Shown piece after piece: positions 35,798-44,345 of a stretch of 64,000 bases of DNA. The DNA lies in assembly GCA_004134995.1 (NCBI GenBank), contig REGP01000002.1:1054001-1118000 (forward strand), written 5' to 3'. Each line of letters begins with the position of its first letter. The stretch's first letter is position 1. The translations under genes were made by a program, and so were the position numbers. Source of the stretch: Oxalobacteraceae bacterium CAVE-383. GTDB lineage: Bacteria > Pseudomonadota > Gammaproteobacteria > Burkholderiales > Burkholderiaceae_D. The notes below the pieces were generated by a model. It made no database searches. It had not been told where the DNA came from and saw nothing but the letters and a program-made list of their open reading frames with translations.

Positions 35798-36685
35798 ATG
35801 AAAACAATAGCCGGCGGCGCGCTCCGCCTCCTTATTACCTTGCTGCTGCTGGCGGCGGCCTTGTGGATCGGCAGAATGGCCTGGAACCATTACATGCAGA
35901 GCCCGTGGACGCGCGACGGCCGCATCAAGGCCGACATCATCAACGTCAGCGCCGATGTATCGGGCAACGTGGTCGAGGTGCCGGTGCACGATAACCAACT
36001 GGTGCACAAGGGCGATGTGCTGTTTTCCATCGACAATGCGCGCTACATCGAAGCGCTGGCGCAGGCCGAAGCCGTGCTGGCCGCGCAGAAGTCGGAGCAG
36101 GCCCATCGCAGCAGCGAAGCGCGCCGCCGCGCCAGCCTCGACAGCAGCATCGTCTCGGCCGAAAGCCGGGAAGGCGCCGATTTCGCGGTGACCGCGGCAT
36201 CGGCGCAATACCAGGGCGCGCTGGCGGCGCGCAATGCCGCCAAGATCAATCTGGACCGCACCGTCGTGCGCGCGCCGGCGACCGGCTACATTACCAATCT
36301 GAATGTGTTCGCCGGCAGCTTTGCCGCGGTCGGCGCGCCGAAGCTGGCGATCATCGGCAGCGAGACTTTCTATGTGGTCGGCTATTTTGAAGAAAACAAG
36401 CTGGCGCTGATGCGGGACAACGATCCGGTTGAAATGACGATATTGGGCGACGACAAGGTATTGCGCGGCCATATCGAAAGCGTTGCGCGCGGCATCACCG
36501 ATCGCGACGCCAATTCAGGCCGCGAATTGCTGGCCGACGTGAACCCGACCTTCAACTGGGTGCGGCTGGCGCAGCGCGTGCCGGTGCGGATTCATATCGA
36601 TTCGGTTCCCGAGGGGCGGGCGCTGATTGCCGGGACCACCTGCACCGTCGTGGTCAAGCCGGCCAAATTGCATTCCCGCGTCTGA
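35798..36685 (+). CDS. HlyD-family periplasmic adaptor (AaeA-like)
   Basis: 295 residues. One N-terminal membrane helix (LLITLLLLAAALWIGRMAW), then WTRDGRIKADIINVSADVSG, typical of the AaeA/EmrA group, a short coiled-coil hairpin and the second lipoyl half (RTVVRAPATGYITNLNVFAG). It connects the FUSC pump with the outer-membrane factor. GAAGGG precedes the ATG. Last gene of the efflux operon; only seven bases separate it from the convergent LysR gene. Confidence 0.93.
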   Translation: MKTIAGGALRLLITLLLLAAALWIGRMAWNHYMQSPWTRDGRIKADIINVSADVSGNVVEVPVHDNQLVHKGDVLFSIDNARYIEALAQAEAVLAAQKSEQAHRSSEARRRASLDSSIVSAESREGADFAVTAASAQYQGALAARNAAKINLDRTVVRAPATGYITNLNVFAGSFAAVGAPKLAIIGSETFYVVGYFEENKLALMRDNDPVEMTILGDDKVLRGHIESVARGITDRDANSGRELLADVNPTFNWVRLAQRVPVRIHIDSVPEGRALIAGTTCTVVVKPAKLHSRV

Positions 36686-36692
36686 AGCCCCG

Positions 36693-37646
36693 CTAAAAAA
36701 CCTCCGTGCGATGTTCCGCCGCGCATGCGCGGATGACGTCGATCAGCACTTGCGCTTCCGGCGTCGGCACGCTGTTGGTGCGCATCAGCAATCCGATTGA
36801 ACGCGCCATCAATCCGGCCGAGTCGCTTTTCCCCTTGGCGGCAGGCGTCAGCTTGATCAGCACGCCGGCTTCCACATCGTCTTTGACGGCGCTCCAGGGC
36901 GCGAACCAGATGGCATCGCTTTTGAGCGTATAAGTGCGCCCCAGGAAAATCGAGTGCGTTTCGATGAAGGCGGTGATCGCGCCCAGGCCGAGCGCGGCGG
37001 CGAGCGCTTCCACGGCCGGCCGGTTGATTGAGGTCTTGAGCGGCAAAATGGCGGTGATTGGCCGCAGCTTGTCCGTTCTGGCGGCAATGGATTTTTGCAG
37101 CGGATTGCCGGGACGCACCACCACCACCAGCGGATCGGCATACAGATATTCGAACGACAGCCCGACCGTCTGTTCCGGATCCGAATAGCGGCACAAGACA
37201 AAATCGAATTCGCGTTCGCGCAGCTGCGCCATCAGATCGCTGGTGGTAAACGTCAATACATTCACCTGGACGTTTTGCACCCGCTCGCGGAACGCCATCA
37301 ATACCTGCGGCACGAAAGAAGCGGCCAAGGCCCGCGCGGCGCCGATCCGGATCACGGGATTGCTGGCGCCGGTGGCGCCTCCCACTGAATTGGCGGCCTG
37401 CTGCATCGAGTTGATGCAAGCCTCCGCATGCGGAAAGAAGGCTTCCGCCTGCGGCGTCAATACTGTTCCCTTGCGATTGCGCTCGAACAGGCGCACTCCC
37501 AGTATCTCTTCCAGTTCCTTGATCGTATTGGACACGGCGGGCTGCGTGATCGACAGCGTCGCCGCGGCGCTTTGCAGGCTCCGTTGTTGCGCCACTGCCA
37601 GAAAGCACAAGAGATGGCGGAATTTAATGCGGCGATCGATCATCAT
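36693..37646 (-). CDS. LysR-family transcriptional regulator
   Basis: 317 residues, normal length. N-terminal winged HTH (FLAVAQQRSLQSAAATLSIT, then QPAVSNTIKELEEILGVRLF) and a C-terminal periplasmic-binding-like effector domain. It is divergent from the substrate-binding-protein gene at 37781, with a LysR-type box between them, so it probably controls that cluster as well as itself. The pattern GVRLFERN followed by the PBP fold fits the PcaQ/GbpR-like branch; the inducer is unknown. Confidence 0.92.
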   Translation of the reverse strand: MMIDRRIKFRHLLCFLAVAQQRSLQSAAATLSITQPAVSNTIKELEEILGVRLFERNRKGTVLTPQAEAFFPHAEACINSMQQAANSVGGATGASNPVIRIGAARALAASFVPQVLMAFRERVQNVQVNVLTFTTSDLMAQLREREFDFVLCRYSDPEQTVGLSFEYLYADPLVVVVRPGNPLQKSIAARTDKLRPITAILPLKTSINRPAVEALAAALGLGAITAFIETHSIFLGRTYTLKSDAIWFAPWSAVKDDVEAGVLIKLTPAAKGKSDSAGLMARSIGLLMRTNSVPTPEAQVLIDVIRACAAEHRTEVF

Positions 37647-37670
37647 TTATATAAGTGTTCCTTATATAAG
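37647..37670. repeat. TTATATAAG direct repeat at the LysR start
   Basis: TTATATAAG occurs at 37647-37655 and 37662-37670, a 15-base period, directly upstream of the lysR start codon. Each copy contains the palindrome TTATATAA. It could hold the lysR -10 box and an autoregulatory site. Confidence 0.45.
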
Positions 37671-37682
37671 TAGCCAAAAAAT

Positions 37683-37697
37683 GTGATTTTACATCAC
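37683..37697. promoter_or_regulatory. Candidate LysR-type operator
   Basis: GTGAT-TTTAC-ATCAC is a perfect 5-base inverted repeat fitting the T-N11-A LysR-box rule, placed between the divergent lysR and substrate-binding-protein genes. Confidence 0.6.
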
Positions 37698-37780
37698 TTT
37701 TTGAGTGGATTATATTTTGCTGAAAACGGTCTGCCAGGATATGCGGAAGACATAAAAAAAATACAAAAACCGGAGGAGAC

Positions 37781-38902
37781 ATGACGGCGCCTTACTGTTC
37801 GCTCGCAACTGCTTTCGCTGTGGCTTTCCTGGGTTCGCTGTCTGCCGGCGCGGTTCATGCGCAGTCGAATCCGGCGGCAAATCCCGCTGCCGGCGCCGCG
37901 GCGTCGGCGCCTGTTTCGCCGGCCGCCCCCAACCTGGCCTTGTATACCGGCAGCGACCGTGAACAGCGCCTGATCCAGGGCGCCAAACAGGAAGGCAGCG
38001 TCACGATTTACACCTCATTGACGGTACAGGACACCATCAATCTCGGCAATGCTTTCGAAAAGAAATACGGCATCAAGCCGAAATTCTGGCGCGCCGGTTC
38101 GGAAGGCGTGCTGCAGCGTATCGTCACCGAGATACGCGCCGGGCATTTCGAATTCGACGTGGTGGAAACCAACGGGCCTGAACTGGAGGCATTGCATCGT
38201 GAAAAAATGCTGCAAAAAGCCTGGTCGCCGTATAACGCCGATCTGATTCCGGAAGCGATCATGCCGCATGGCGAATGGGTCGGCACACGGCTCAACATGT
38301 TCGTGCAGATCTATAACACCAAGCTGATCAAGAAGGAGGATTTTCCCAAGTCCTATCAGGACCTGCTCGATCCCAAGTGGAAAGGCAAGCTCGGCATCGA
38401 AGCCGCCGATGTCGACTGGTTCGGCACCGTGGTCAAGGAAATGGGAGAGGAAAAAGGCCTGAAGTTTTTCCGCGATCTGGTCGCCGCCAACGGCCTGTCG
38501 GTACGCAAGGGCCACACCTTGCTGGCGGGCCTTACGGCGTCCGGCGAGGTGCCGCTCGGCCTGACTGTCTATAACCACAATGCCGATCAGCTCAAAGCCA
38601 AGGGGGCGCCGGTCGACTGGAGCGTGATACAGCCGGCCATCGTGCGCTCCAACGGCGAGGGCGTGTCGGTCAGGCCGGCGCATCCGAATGCGGCGCTGCT
38701 GTTCTATGACTTCGTTCTCAGCGACGGCCAGGCCATCCTGGCCAAGAACGAATATCTGACCGCCAGCCGCAAGACCACTTCCAACATCCTCGACAAGCTG
38801 AAACTCAAGTTCGTCGATCCGGTGACCGTGCTCGACGAAAACGCCAAATGGGAAAAGCTGTTTTCGGAAATCATCACGCAGCAGCAGAAGCAAAAACAGT
38901 GA
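37781..38902 (+). CDS. ABC-type substrate-binding protein (iron/phosphonate-like class)
   Basis: 373 residues. Signal peptide ending AGAVHAQS (about residue 28), an Ala/Pro-rich linker, then a class II binding-protein fold: EGSVTIYTSLTVQDT, FDVVETNGPEL, YQDLLDPKWKGKLGIEA. These patterns match the Fe3+/2-aminoethylphosphonate/thiamine-like group. A strong GGAGGAG precedes the ATG. No permease or ATPase gene is next to it, so it either serves a transporter elsewhere or acts with the neighbouring genes. Ligand unknown. Confidence 0.82.
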   Translation: MTAPYCSLATAFAVAFLGSLSAGAVHAQSNPAANPAAGAAASAPVSPAAPNLALYTGSDREQRLIQGAKQEGSVTIYTSLTVQDTINLGNAFEKKYGIKPKFWRAGSEGVLQRIVTEIRAGHFEFDVVETNGPELEALHREKMLQKAWSPYNADLIPEAIMPHGEWVGTRLNMFVQIYNTKLIKKEDFPKSYQDLLDPKWKGKLGIEAADVDWFGTVVKEMGEEKGLKFFRDLVAANGLSVRKGHTLLAGLTASGEVPLGLTVYNHNADQLKAKGAPVDWSVIQPAIVRSNGEGVSVRPAHPNAALLFYDFVLSDGQAILAKNEYLTASRKTTSNILDKLKLKFVDPVTVLDENAKWEKLFSEIITQQQKQKQ

Positions 38903-38956
38903 TCGCCCGGCGTGCAGCCGGTTTTCAACGTCATTCGATAACAATGTGAGGAACGT

Positions 38957-40438
38957 ATGCTAGACAAGCCAGATCATCTCGTCGTCAGCCTGGATTCCCT
39001 GGCGCCGGGCGTGCCGGCGCCGTTGCCCGGTTTCGATTATCCGGCGCCGCGCCATCCCGCTTACCTGCGCCAGGCGCGCTGCACCGATATCGAGGAGTTG
39101 ATGCCGCTGGCGCGCTCGCATCTGCAGCGGCGCTACGGCCGTTCGGCGCTGGGTGACATCCGCGAGAACGACGAACTGCTGATCATTACGTTTCCGCATC
39201 AGAACGACATGGTGTTCGAGGCCATGAAACGCGCCTTGCTGGAACGCGGCGTGCTGCGCGTGGACCGCATCAACACCGAAGATCTCGGCATGGAAACCAT
39301 GACCTACAGCGCCGCCGACGGCTGGCGCGAGATCACCGACCGCCTGCCGCCGATGATCGAAAGCGGCGTCGAATTCAATGTCGCTTCCGCGGCGCTGAAG
39401 CGATTCCTGGACGACCGGCCCGGCTATACCGGCGTGTATGCCGGCGAGGCGGGGCGGTCGCACTGGCGCCGCGCGGCCGGCAAGAAAATCCGCAATAACT
39501 GGGTGTACGGCACTTATGAAGATTTCATTTCGCGCGCCAACGGCTATCCGGATGAAATCTGGCGCACCATCGACCTGAAGCTGGTGACCGCTTTCGGCCG
39601 CGCTTCCGCGGTGCGCATTACCAGTCCGGAAGGCACCAATATCGGTTGGGATGTGTCGCCGGAGCAGGCCGCGCTGTGGCCGAAGGGCGCTTACATTTCA
39701 GGGCACATACTGGGTTCGACCATCCAGGGCATCCGCTTCGGCCATCCGGTCGACACCTTCCTGCGCGAAGCCAAAATATTGATGCCGACCTTGAACGGCG
39801 TGGTCGGCGGCACCAGCAATCACACCGGCTATTTTCCGCATATCGAAGTCCACGTCGAAAGCGGCATGATTACCAAGATCGTCGGCGGCGGAAAATATGG
39901 CGATCTGTGGCGCGAAGTGGTCGAGCGCTACAAGGATGTGCAGTATCCGGGCTTTCCGTATCCGGGCTGGGCCTATTTCAACGATGCCTCGATCGGCACC
40001 AATCCGAAGAGCTATCGGCAGATCGAAACCTTGTGGAATTACAACGATTCCTGGACCAACCTGCCCGAGCGCGCCCAGGCCGGCGTGATCCATTTCGGTT
40101 TCGGCGCGGAACATTGGGACCAGACCTTCCTCAGTTATTGCAAGCAAAACAAATTGCCGACCATGCACTTCCCGCATGTGCACAACGTATTTGCAACCTA
40201 CGAGATCAAGGACCGCGAAACCGGCGAGTGGGTCAAGCTGATCGACAAGGGCCGCCTGACCATGCTGGACGAACCGGACGTGGTGCGCCTGGCCAACGTG
40301 CTGGGCGACTCGAAACTGCTCGAGTACGACTGGATTCCGGCGATCCCGGGCATCAATTATCCGGGCGACTTCCACCGCGATTATGCGCACGATCCGGTGT
40401 CGTGGATCCGGCGCGAGCAGCTCGGCGAATTCGCTTAG
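38957..40438 (+). CDS. Uncharacterised 493-residue protein, possibly M29/NicX-like metalloprotein
   Basis: 493 residues, cytoplasmic, no signal peptide. Not confidently assigned. Features: ENDELLIITFPHQND, ITSPEGTNIGWDVSPEQ, NDASIGTNPKSYR, VIHFGFGAEHWDQ and MHFPHVHNVFATY, with clustered His, Glu and Asp late in the chain. The order and the TSPEGT, IGTNP and HFGFG elements loosely recall the M29 aminopeptidase fold, which also includes the Fe(II) ring-cleaving enzyme NicX. The final HxD pair seen there would be HVH here. It sits between a binding protein and an AAA+/VWA pair that in related systems matures metal enzymes. Confidence 0.6.
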   Translation: MLDKPDHLVVSLDSLAPGVPAPLPGFDYPAPRHPAYLRQARCTDIEELMPLARSHLQRRYGRSALGDIRENDELLIITFPHQNDMVFEAMKRALLERGVLRVDRINTEDLGMETMTYSAADGWREITDRLPPMIESGVEFNVASAALKRFLDDRPGYTGVYAGEAGRSHWRRAAGKKIRNNWVYGTYEDFISRANGYPDEIWRTIDLKLVTAFGRASAVRITSPEGTNIGWDVSPEQAALWPKGAYISGHILGSTIQGIRFGHPVDTFLREAKILMPTLNGVVGGTSNHTGYFPHIEVHVESGMITKIVGGGKYGDLWREVVERYKDVQYPGFPYPGWAYFNDASIGTNPKSYRQIETLWNYNDSWTNLPERAQAGVIHFGFGAEHWDQTFLSYCKQNKLPTMHFPHVHNVFATYEIKDRETGEWVKLIDKGRLTMLDEPDVVRLANVLGDSKLLEYDWIPAIPGINYPGDFHRDYAHDPVSWIRREQLGEFA

Positions 40439-40467
40439 GCCGCTTGGGCCGCTTAGGCCGCTTAGGC
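40432..40467. repeat. Four 9-base tandem repeats spanning a stop codon
   Basis: CGCTTAGGC, CGCTTGGGC, CGCTTAGGC, CGCTTAGGC run without gaps from the last codons of the 493-residue gene into the intergenic space. The first unit contains that gene's TAG stop. Confidence 0.85.
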
Positions 40468-40516
40468 CGTTTACTCGACGTCGCCTCTGTTATTTCATCA
40501 AAGCAAAGGATTTATC

Positions 40517-41431
40517 GTGTCTCTATCCGCCGCCGTATCTTCCAACACGCTGCCTTTCCAGTCGGGAAGCGAATCCTACCGCGCCGTCGAGCAGCCGTTT
40601 TATTTGCCGGTCGGCGACGAAGTCAGTCTGTTCGAAGCGGCCCACCGCGAGCGCATTCCGGTCCTGCTGAAAGGCCCGACCGGCTGCGGCAAGACGCGCT
40701 TCGTCGAGTACATGGCCTGGCATCTGGCGCAGGCGGCCGGCGCAGGCAAGGCCAATGCCGCCAATGCCGCCAATGCCGCCAATGCCGCCAATGCCGGGTA
40801 TGCCCTGACCACCGTCAGTTGCCACGAAGACCTGACCGCCACCGATCTGGTCGGGCGTTATCTGCTCTCCGCCGACGGCACCCACTGGATCGACGGCCCC
40901 CTGACGCGCGCGGTCAAGAGCGGCGGCATCTGCTATCTGGACGAAGTGGTCGAAGCGCGCAAGGACACCATCGTCGTGATCCACTCGCTGACCGATCATC
41001 GGCGCTTGCTGCCGCTGGAAAAGAAGGGCGAATTGCTGAAGGCCCATCCTGATTTCTTCCTCGTCGTTTCTTATAATCCCGGTTACCAGTCCACCATCAA
41101 GGATCTGAAGCACAGCACCCGCCAGCGTTTTGTGTCGATCGAATTCGATTACCCGGCGCAAGTGCTGGAGCAGCGCATCATTGCGCGCGAAGCCGGGGTC
41201 GGCGACGGCATTGCCGAGGCGCTGGCGCTGGCCGGCGTGCAGATCCGCCATCTGGATCAGCAGAATCTGCTGGAAGGGCCGAGCACGCGGCTGTTGATCT
41301 ACGCCGGCCGCCTGATCGCCCAGGGCGTCTCGCCGCGCCGCGCCTGCGATGTTGCGATCATCCAGGCCATGACCGACGACGCCTTGCTGGCCAAGGGGCT
41401 GCGCCAGGTTATCCAGGCCATCTTTCCATGA
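40517..41431 (+). CDS. CbbQ/NirQ/NorQ-type MoxR AAA+ ATPase
   Basis: 304 residues. Starts with GTG behind AAAGGA. Walker A GPTGCGKT (about 53-60), CHEDLTATDLVGRYLL, Walker B CYLDEVVEA (about 139), sensor-1 region FFLVVSYNPGYQ and QRFVSIEFDYP are all typical of NorQ/CbbQ. These ATPases work with a VWA partner to activate metalloenzymes (nitric oxide reductase, Rubisco). Between Walker A and the CHEDL strand an Ala/Asn-rich insert (about residues 74-94) is encoded by five 9-base repeats. It overlaps the VWA gene by ATGA. No nor or cbb structural genes are near, so the target is probably different. Confidence 0.9.
   Translation: MSLSAAVSSNTLPFQSGSESYRAVEQPFYLPVGDEVSLFEAAHRERIPVLLKGPTGCGKTRFVEYMAWHLAQAAGAGKANAANAANAANAANAGYALTTVSCHEDLTATDLVGRYLLSADGTHWIDGPLTRAVKSGGICYLDEVVEARKDTIVVIHSLTDHRRLLPLEKKGELLKAHPDFFLVVSYNPGYQSTIKDLKHSTRQRFVSIEFDYPAQVLEQRIIAREAGVGDGIAEALALAGVQIRHLDQQNLLEGPSTRLLIYAGRLIAQGVSPRRACDVAIIQAMTDDALLAKGLRQVIQAIFP
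40751..40795 (+). repeat. Five exact 9-base tandem repeats inside the NorQ-like gene
   Basis: GCCAATGCC is repeated five times exactly, encoding (Ala-Asn-Ala)n in frame between Walker A and the next strand of the ATPase. Slippage here would change length in three-residue steps without breaking the frame. Confidence 0.95.
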
Positions 41432-43563
41432 GGGGTTACACCGTCCCGGGCGTGCGCGCGGCGTTTAAAAGGCGCGCCGCCGGCATCGAAGGCGAGGACG
41501 CCGATCACGATCATCCCGGGCAGACGCTGGAAGGCGTGGCGCCGGTGCTGGGCCTGTATTTCCGGGCGCTGTCGGGACGCAACGCGGCCTTGCTGCCGTT
41601 CGGCGACCGCAACGATCCGGAGCAATATCCGGACACCCATACCACTATCCGCCTGCCGGATCGCATCGTCCGGTTTTTCTCCGGCAACGACAATTTCATT
41701 TGGTACAAGATCGCGCTGACGCATCGCGCCGCGCATTATGAAGGCGGCACGTTCGCGTTCAGGCTGAAACAGCCGGCGGCGTATTTTTCTTCGCTGCGTC
41801 CATCCGATCTGGGGGCGCGGGAAATTCATGAACTGGAATCCGACCTGGAAATTTTCTTCAGCCTGTTCGCCCAGCGCCAACTGGCCATCGAGGTGTTCAC
41901 GGTCATGGAAGATCTGCGGCTGGACGAATGGTCCAAGCGGCGCTATGCGGGACTGAAGAACGGTTACGAAAAGATCCAGCGCGCCTCACTGCACGATCGT
42001 CCCGCTCTGGCCGGCATGGGACCGCGCAATGCGCTGGCGGAGATCATGGTCAGCCTGAGCCTGGGCGCGAAGCTTTCGTTCTCGGCGCCGCGCCTGTTGC
42101 ACGAGCCGGCGCGGCGCATGGCGCTGCTGATGCAGCCGCTCGGAAACCCGGACGCGCGCGTGGAAGACAGCGCCGAGGCGGCCATGCGCGCCTATTGCCT
42201 GTTGGTCGGCTTGCCGAACATGGAGGCCGATTACGGCCCGGCCGATCCGATCGATTTCACCGCGCCTGTGGGCGAGAGGCGCTGGCCGACGATCTGGCCG
42301 GAACCGGAGAAGACCCGCCTGGAGGGCGACGACGTGCTGGCCACGGAGATGGCGCCGGTGTCGTACCGCGATCAACTGGGTTCGCGCTTTACCAATTACC
42401 AGGGCGCCGGCCCGCTGGACCAGCAGGCGATTTACCGTTTCACCAAGGCCGATGCGCCGGCCTCGGATAGCGCGCCGAATGTGGATGGCGAGGAACGGCC
42501 GAAGCCGCCGGACGAGCCGATGGAACACGACCACCATGACCATTTCGGCGAGGATGCGGCGCATCTGCACAGTGGCGAACTGCACAGCCATGAATTGCTG
42601 TCGTATGTGTATCCGGAATGGGATCATGTGGCAGCCGCTTATAAGCGCAACTGGTGCTGCGTGAAGGAATCGCGCATCGATCCGGCGGTCTCGGCCAAAT
42701 ATTTCGAGCAGACCTTGCGCGGCTACGGGCGCCTGATGCCGCGCATCCGGAATCAGTTCGAGCGCATCGCCCGCGAAGGCTTGTTGAAAATCAAGCGCGC
42801 CGCCGACGGCGACGACCTGGATCTGGACGCGGCGATCGAATCGATGATCGATGTCCGGGCCGGCCTGTCGCCGTCGGATCAGGTATACACCTCGCGCCAG
42901 CGGCTGGCGCGCGATGTGGCGGTGGCGTTCCTGGTGGATAAAAGTTCGTCGACGGCCGAGCACGTCGATCCGCCCGATGAAACAAATGGGCTGGCGCCGC
43001 AAGTGCATCTGCATGGCCGCAACTACCGCACCATCCTGGATCTGGAGAAGGAAACCGCCGCGCTGCTGATGGCGTCGCTGGAGAAACTGGGCGATACCTA
43101 CGGCATCTATTTTTTTTCGGGCAGCGGACGGGAGGACGTCAAGTTCCACGTCTTGAAGGATTTCGAGGAACGCCTGTCGGACCGGGTGGCGGCGCGCATC
43201 GACAATATCAAGCCGCTGCATACGACGCGCATGGGGCCTGCGATCCGGCATGCGATCCGCAAGCTGCGCGGGCAGGAATCGCGCACCAAACTGTTGATGC
43301 TGATTTCGGACGGCCGGCCGTTCGACCTGGATTACGGGCAGCAGTATGGCGAGAATGCCGAAGTCGACTATGCAATCCATGATACGCGGCAGGCGCTCAA
43401 CGAGGCGCGCCTGGCCGGCATTACGCCGTTCGTGCTGACCATCGATCCGCAGGGCAACGATTATTTGCGCACCATGTGCGACGGCATCGATTACGAGGTG
43501 CTGGACGACATCAACCAGTTGCCTGCGCGGCTGCTGTCGCTGTATCGGACCTTGACCGCTTGA
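41428..43563 (+). CDS. NorD/CbbO-like VWA-domain activation protein
   Basis: 711 residues. A long N-terminal helical region, an acidic/His-rich stretch (EHDHHDHFGEDAAHLHS, about 365-381), and a C-terminal VWA domain from about 495. The complete metal-ion site (MIDAS) is there: DKSSS (near 505), Thr in HTTRMGPAI and Asp in LISDGRPFD. Partner of the overlapping MoxR ATPase; such pairs insert metals or remodel inhibited enzymes. The His-rich stretch could bind metal. It is longer than typical NorD (about 640). Its stop lies inside an 8-base tandem repeat. Confidence 0.88.
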   Translation: MRGYTVPGVRAAFKRRAAGIEGEDADHDHPGQTLEGVAPVLGLYFRALSGRNAALLPFGDRNDPEQYPDTHTTIRLPDRIVRFFSGNDNFIWYKIALTHRAAHYEGGTFAFRLKQPAAYFSSLRPSDLGAREIHELESDLEIFFSLFAQRQLAIEVFTVMEDLRLDEWSKRRYAGLKNGYEKIQRASLHDRPALAGMGPRNALAEIMVSLSLGAKLSFSAPRLLHEPARRMALLMQPLGNPDARVEDSAEAAMRAYCLLVGLPNMEADYGPADPIDFTAPVGERRWPTIWPEPEKTRLEGDDVLATEMAPVSYRDQLGSRFTNYQGAGPLDQQAIYRFTKADAPASDSAPNVDGEERPKPPDEPMEHDHHDHFGEDAAHLHSGELHSHELLSYVYPEWDHVAAAYKRNWCCVKESRIDPAVSAKYFEQTLRGYGRLMPRIRNQFERIAREGLLKIKRAADGDDLDLDAAIESMIDVRAGLSPSDQVYTSRQRLARDVAVAFLVDKSSSTAEHVDPPDETNGLAPQVHLHGRNYRTILDLEKETAALLMASLEKLGDTYGIYFFSGSGREDVKFHVLKDFEERLSDRVAARIDNIKPLHTTRMGPAIRHAIRKLRGQESRTKLLMLISDGRPFDLDYGQQYGENAEVDYAIHDTRQALNEARLAGITPFVLTIDPQGNDYLRTMCDGIDYEVLDDINQLPARLLSLYRTLTA

Positions 43564-43575
43564 CCGCTTGACCGT
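43552..43575. repeat. Three 8-base tandem repeats at the end of the VWA gene
   Basis: TTGACCGC, TTGACCGC, TTGACCGT follow without gaps; the second copy contains the TGA stop of the VWA gene. Confidence 0.75.
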
Positions 43576-43593
43576 TTTTACGATGCGGCGCGG

Positions 43594-44262
43594 CTAGGCC
43601 CAATCGATCGGCGTCTTGCCCTTGGAAATCAGATAGGCATTGGCCTTGGAAAAGGGCTTGCTGCCGAAGAAACCCTTGTGCGCGGAAAACGGCGACGGAT
43701 GCGGCGAGGTGATCACGCAATGTTTGCCGCTATCGATAAACGCCTTCTTCGAAATTGCGTAGGCGCCCCAGAGGATGAACACCAGGTTTTCGCGTTCATT
43801 GGACAGATGCGTAATGGCGCTGTCGGTAAAAAATTCCCATCCCTTTTTTGCATGCGATCCGGCTTCGCCGGCGCGCACCGTCAGCACGGCGTTGAGCAGG
43901 AAAACGCCTTGTTCGGCCCAATCCGACAGATCGGTCCTGGTGCGCGGCGTGCCGAGATCGCTTTCGATTTCCTTGAAGATGTTTTGCAGGCTGGGCTGCG
44001 GCCGGTTGCCTTCCGGCACCGAGAAACAGAAGCCCATGGCCGCGCCGGGCGTGTGATAGGGGTCTTGCCCGAGGATCACCACTTTGACCTCGTCGAACGG
44101 GGTCAGGTCGAACGCCCGGAAAATGTTTTTACCTTGAGGAAAAACGGGTCCCGCTGCGTATTCTTCCTTGACGAAAGCGGTCAGCTTTTCCCAATACGGT
44201 TTCTCGAATTCTTCGTGAAGATGCGTTTTCCAGGATTCTTCCAGGCGGACGGTCATAGGCAT
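43594..44262 (-). CDS. ung: Uracil-DNA glycosylase
   Basis: 222 residues, the usual length of family-1 Ung, which removes uracil from DNA. The water-activating motif GQDPYHTPGAAMGF (about 62-75) and the DNA-intercalation motif HPSPFSAHKGF (about 188) are intact, as is the uracil-binding Asn region LLNAVLTVR. ATG at 44262; an in-frame ATG two codons later is equally possible. Housekeeping gene, no operon partner. Confidence 0.97.
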   Translation of the reverse strand: MPMTVRLEESWKTHLHEEFEKPYWEKLTAFVKEEYAAGPVFPQGKNIFRAFDLTPFDEVKVVILGQDPYHTPGAAMGFCFSVPEGNRPQPSLQNIFKEIESDLGTPRTRTDLSDWAEQGVFLLNAVLTVRAGEAGSHAKKGWEFFTDSAITHLSNERENLVFILWGAYAISKKAFIDSGKHCVITSPHPSPFSAHKGFFGSKPFSKANAYLISKGKTPIDWA

Positions 44263-44345
44263 TCGGCGGCTGCAAATATTGAAAAATGAGCGTCAGTCTA
44301 CCGCGCGACGAATTTCCGCGCCAAGCACTTTTTATCGCCCTGGAT

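Noticed and set aside
40432..40795. CRISPR-like array (regular short repeats)
   Set aside because: The repeats are 9 bases, contiguous and without spacers; they are simple tandem repeats.
40517..43563. Nitric oxide reductase accessory genes norQ-norD
   Set aside because: The proteins match that type, but no norC or norB is near, so gene symbols implying nitric oxide reduction were not given.
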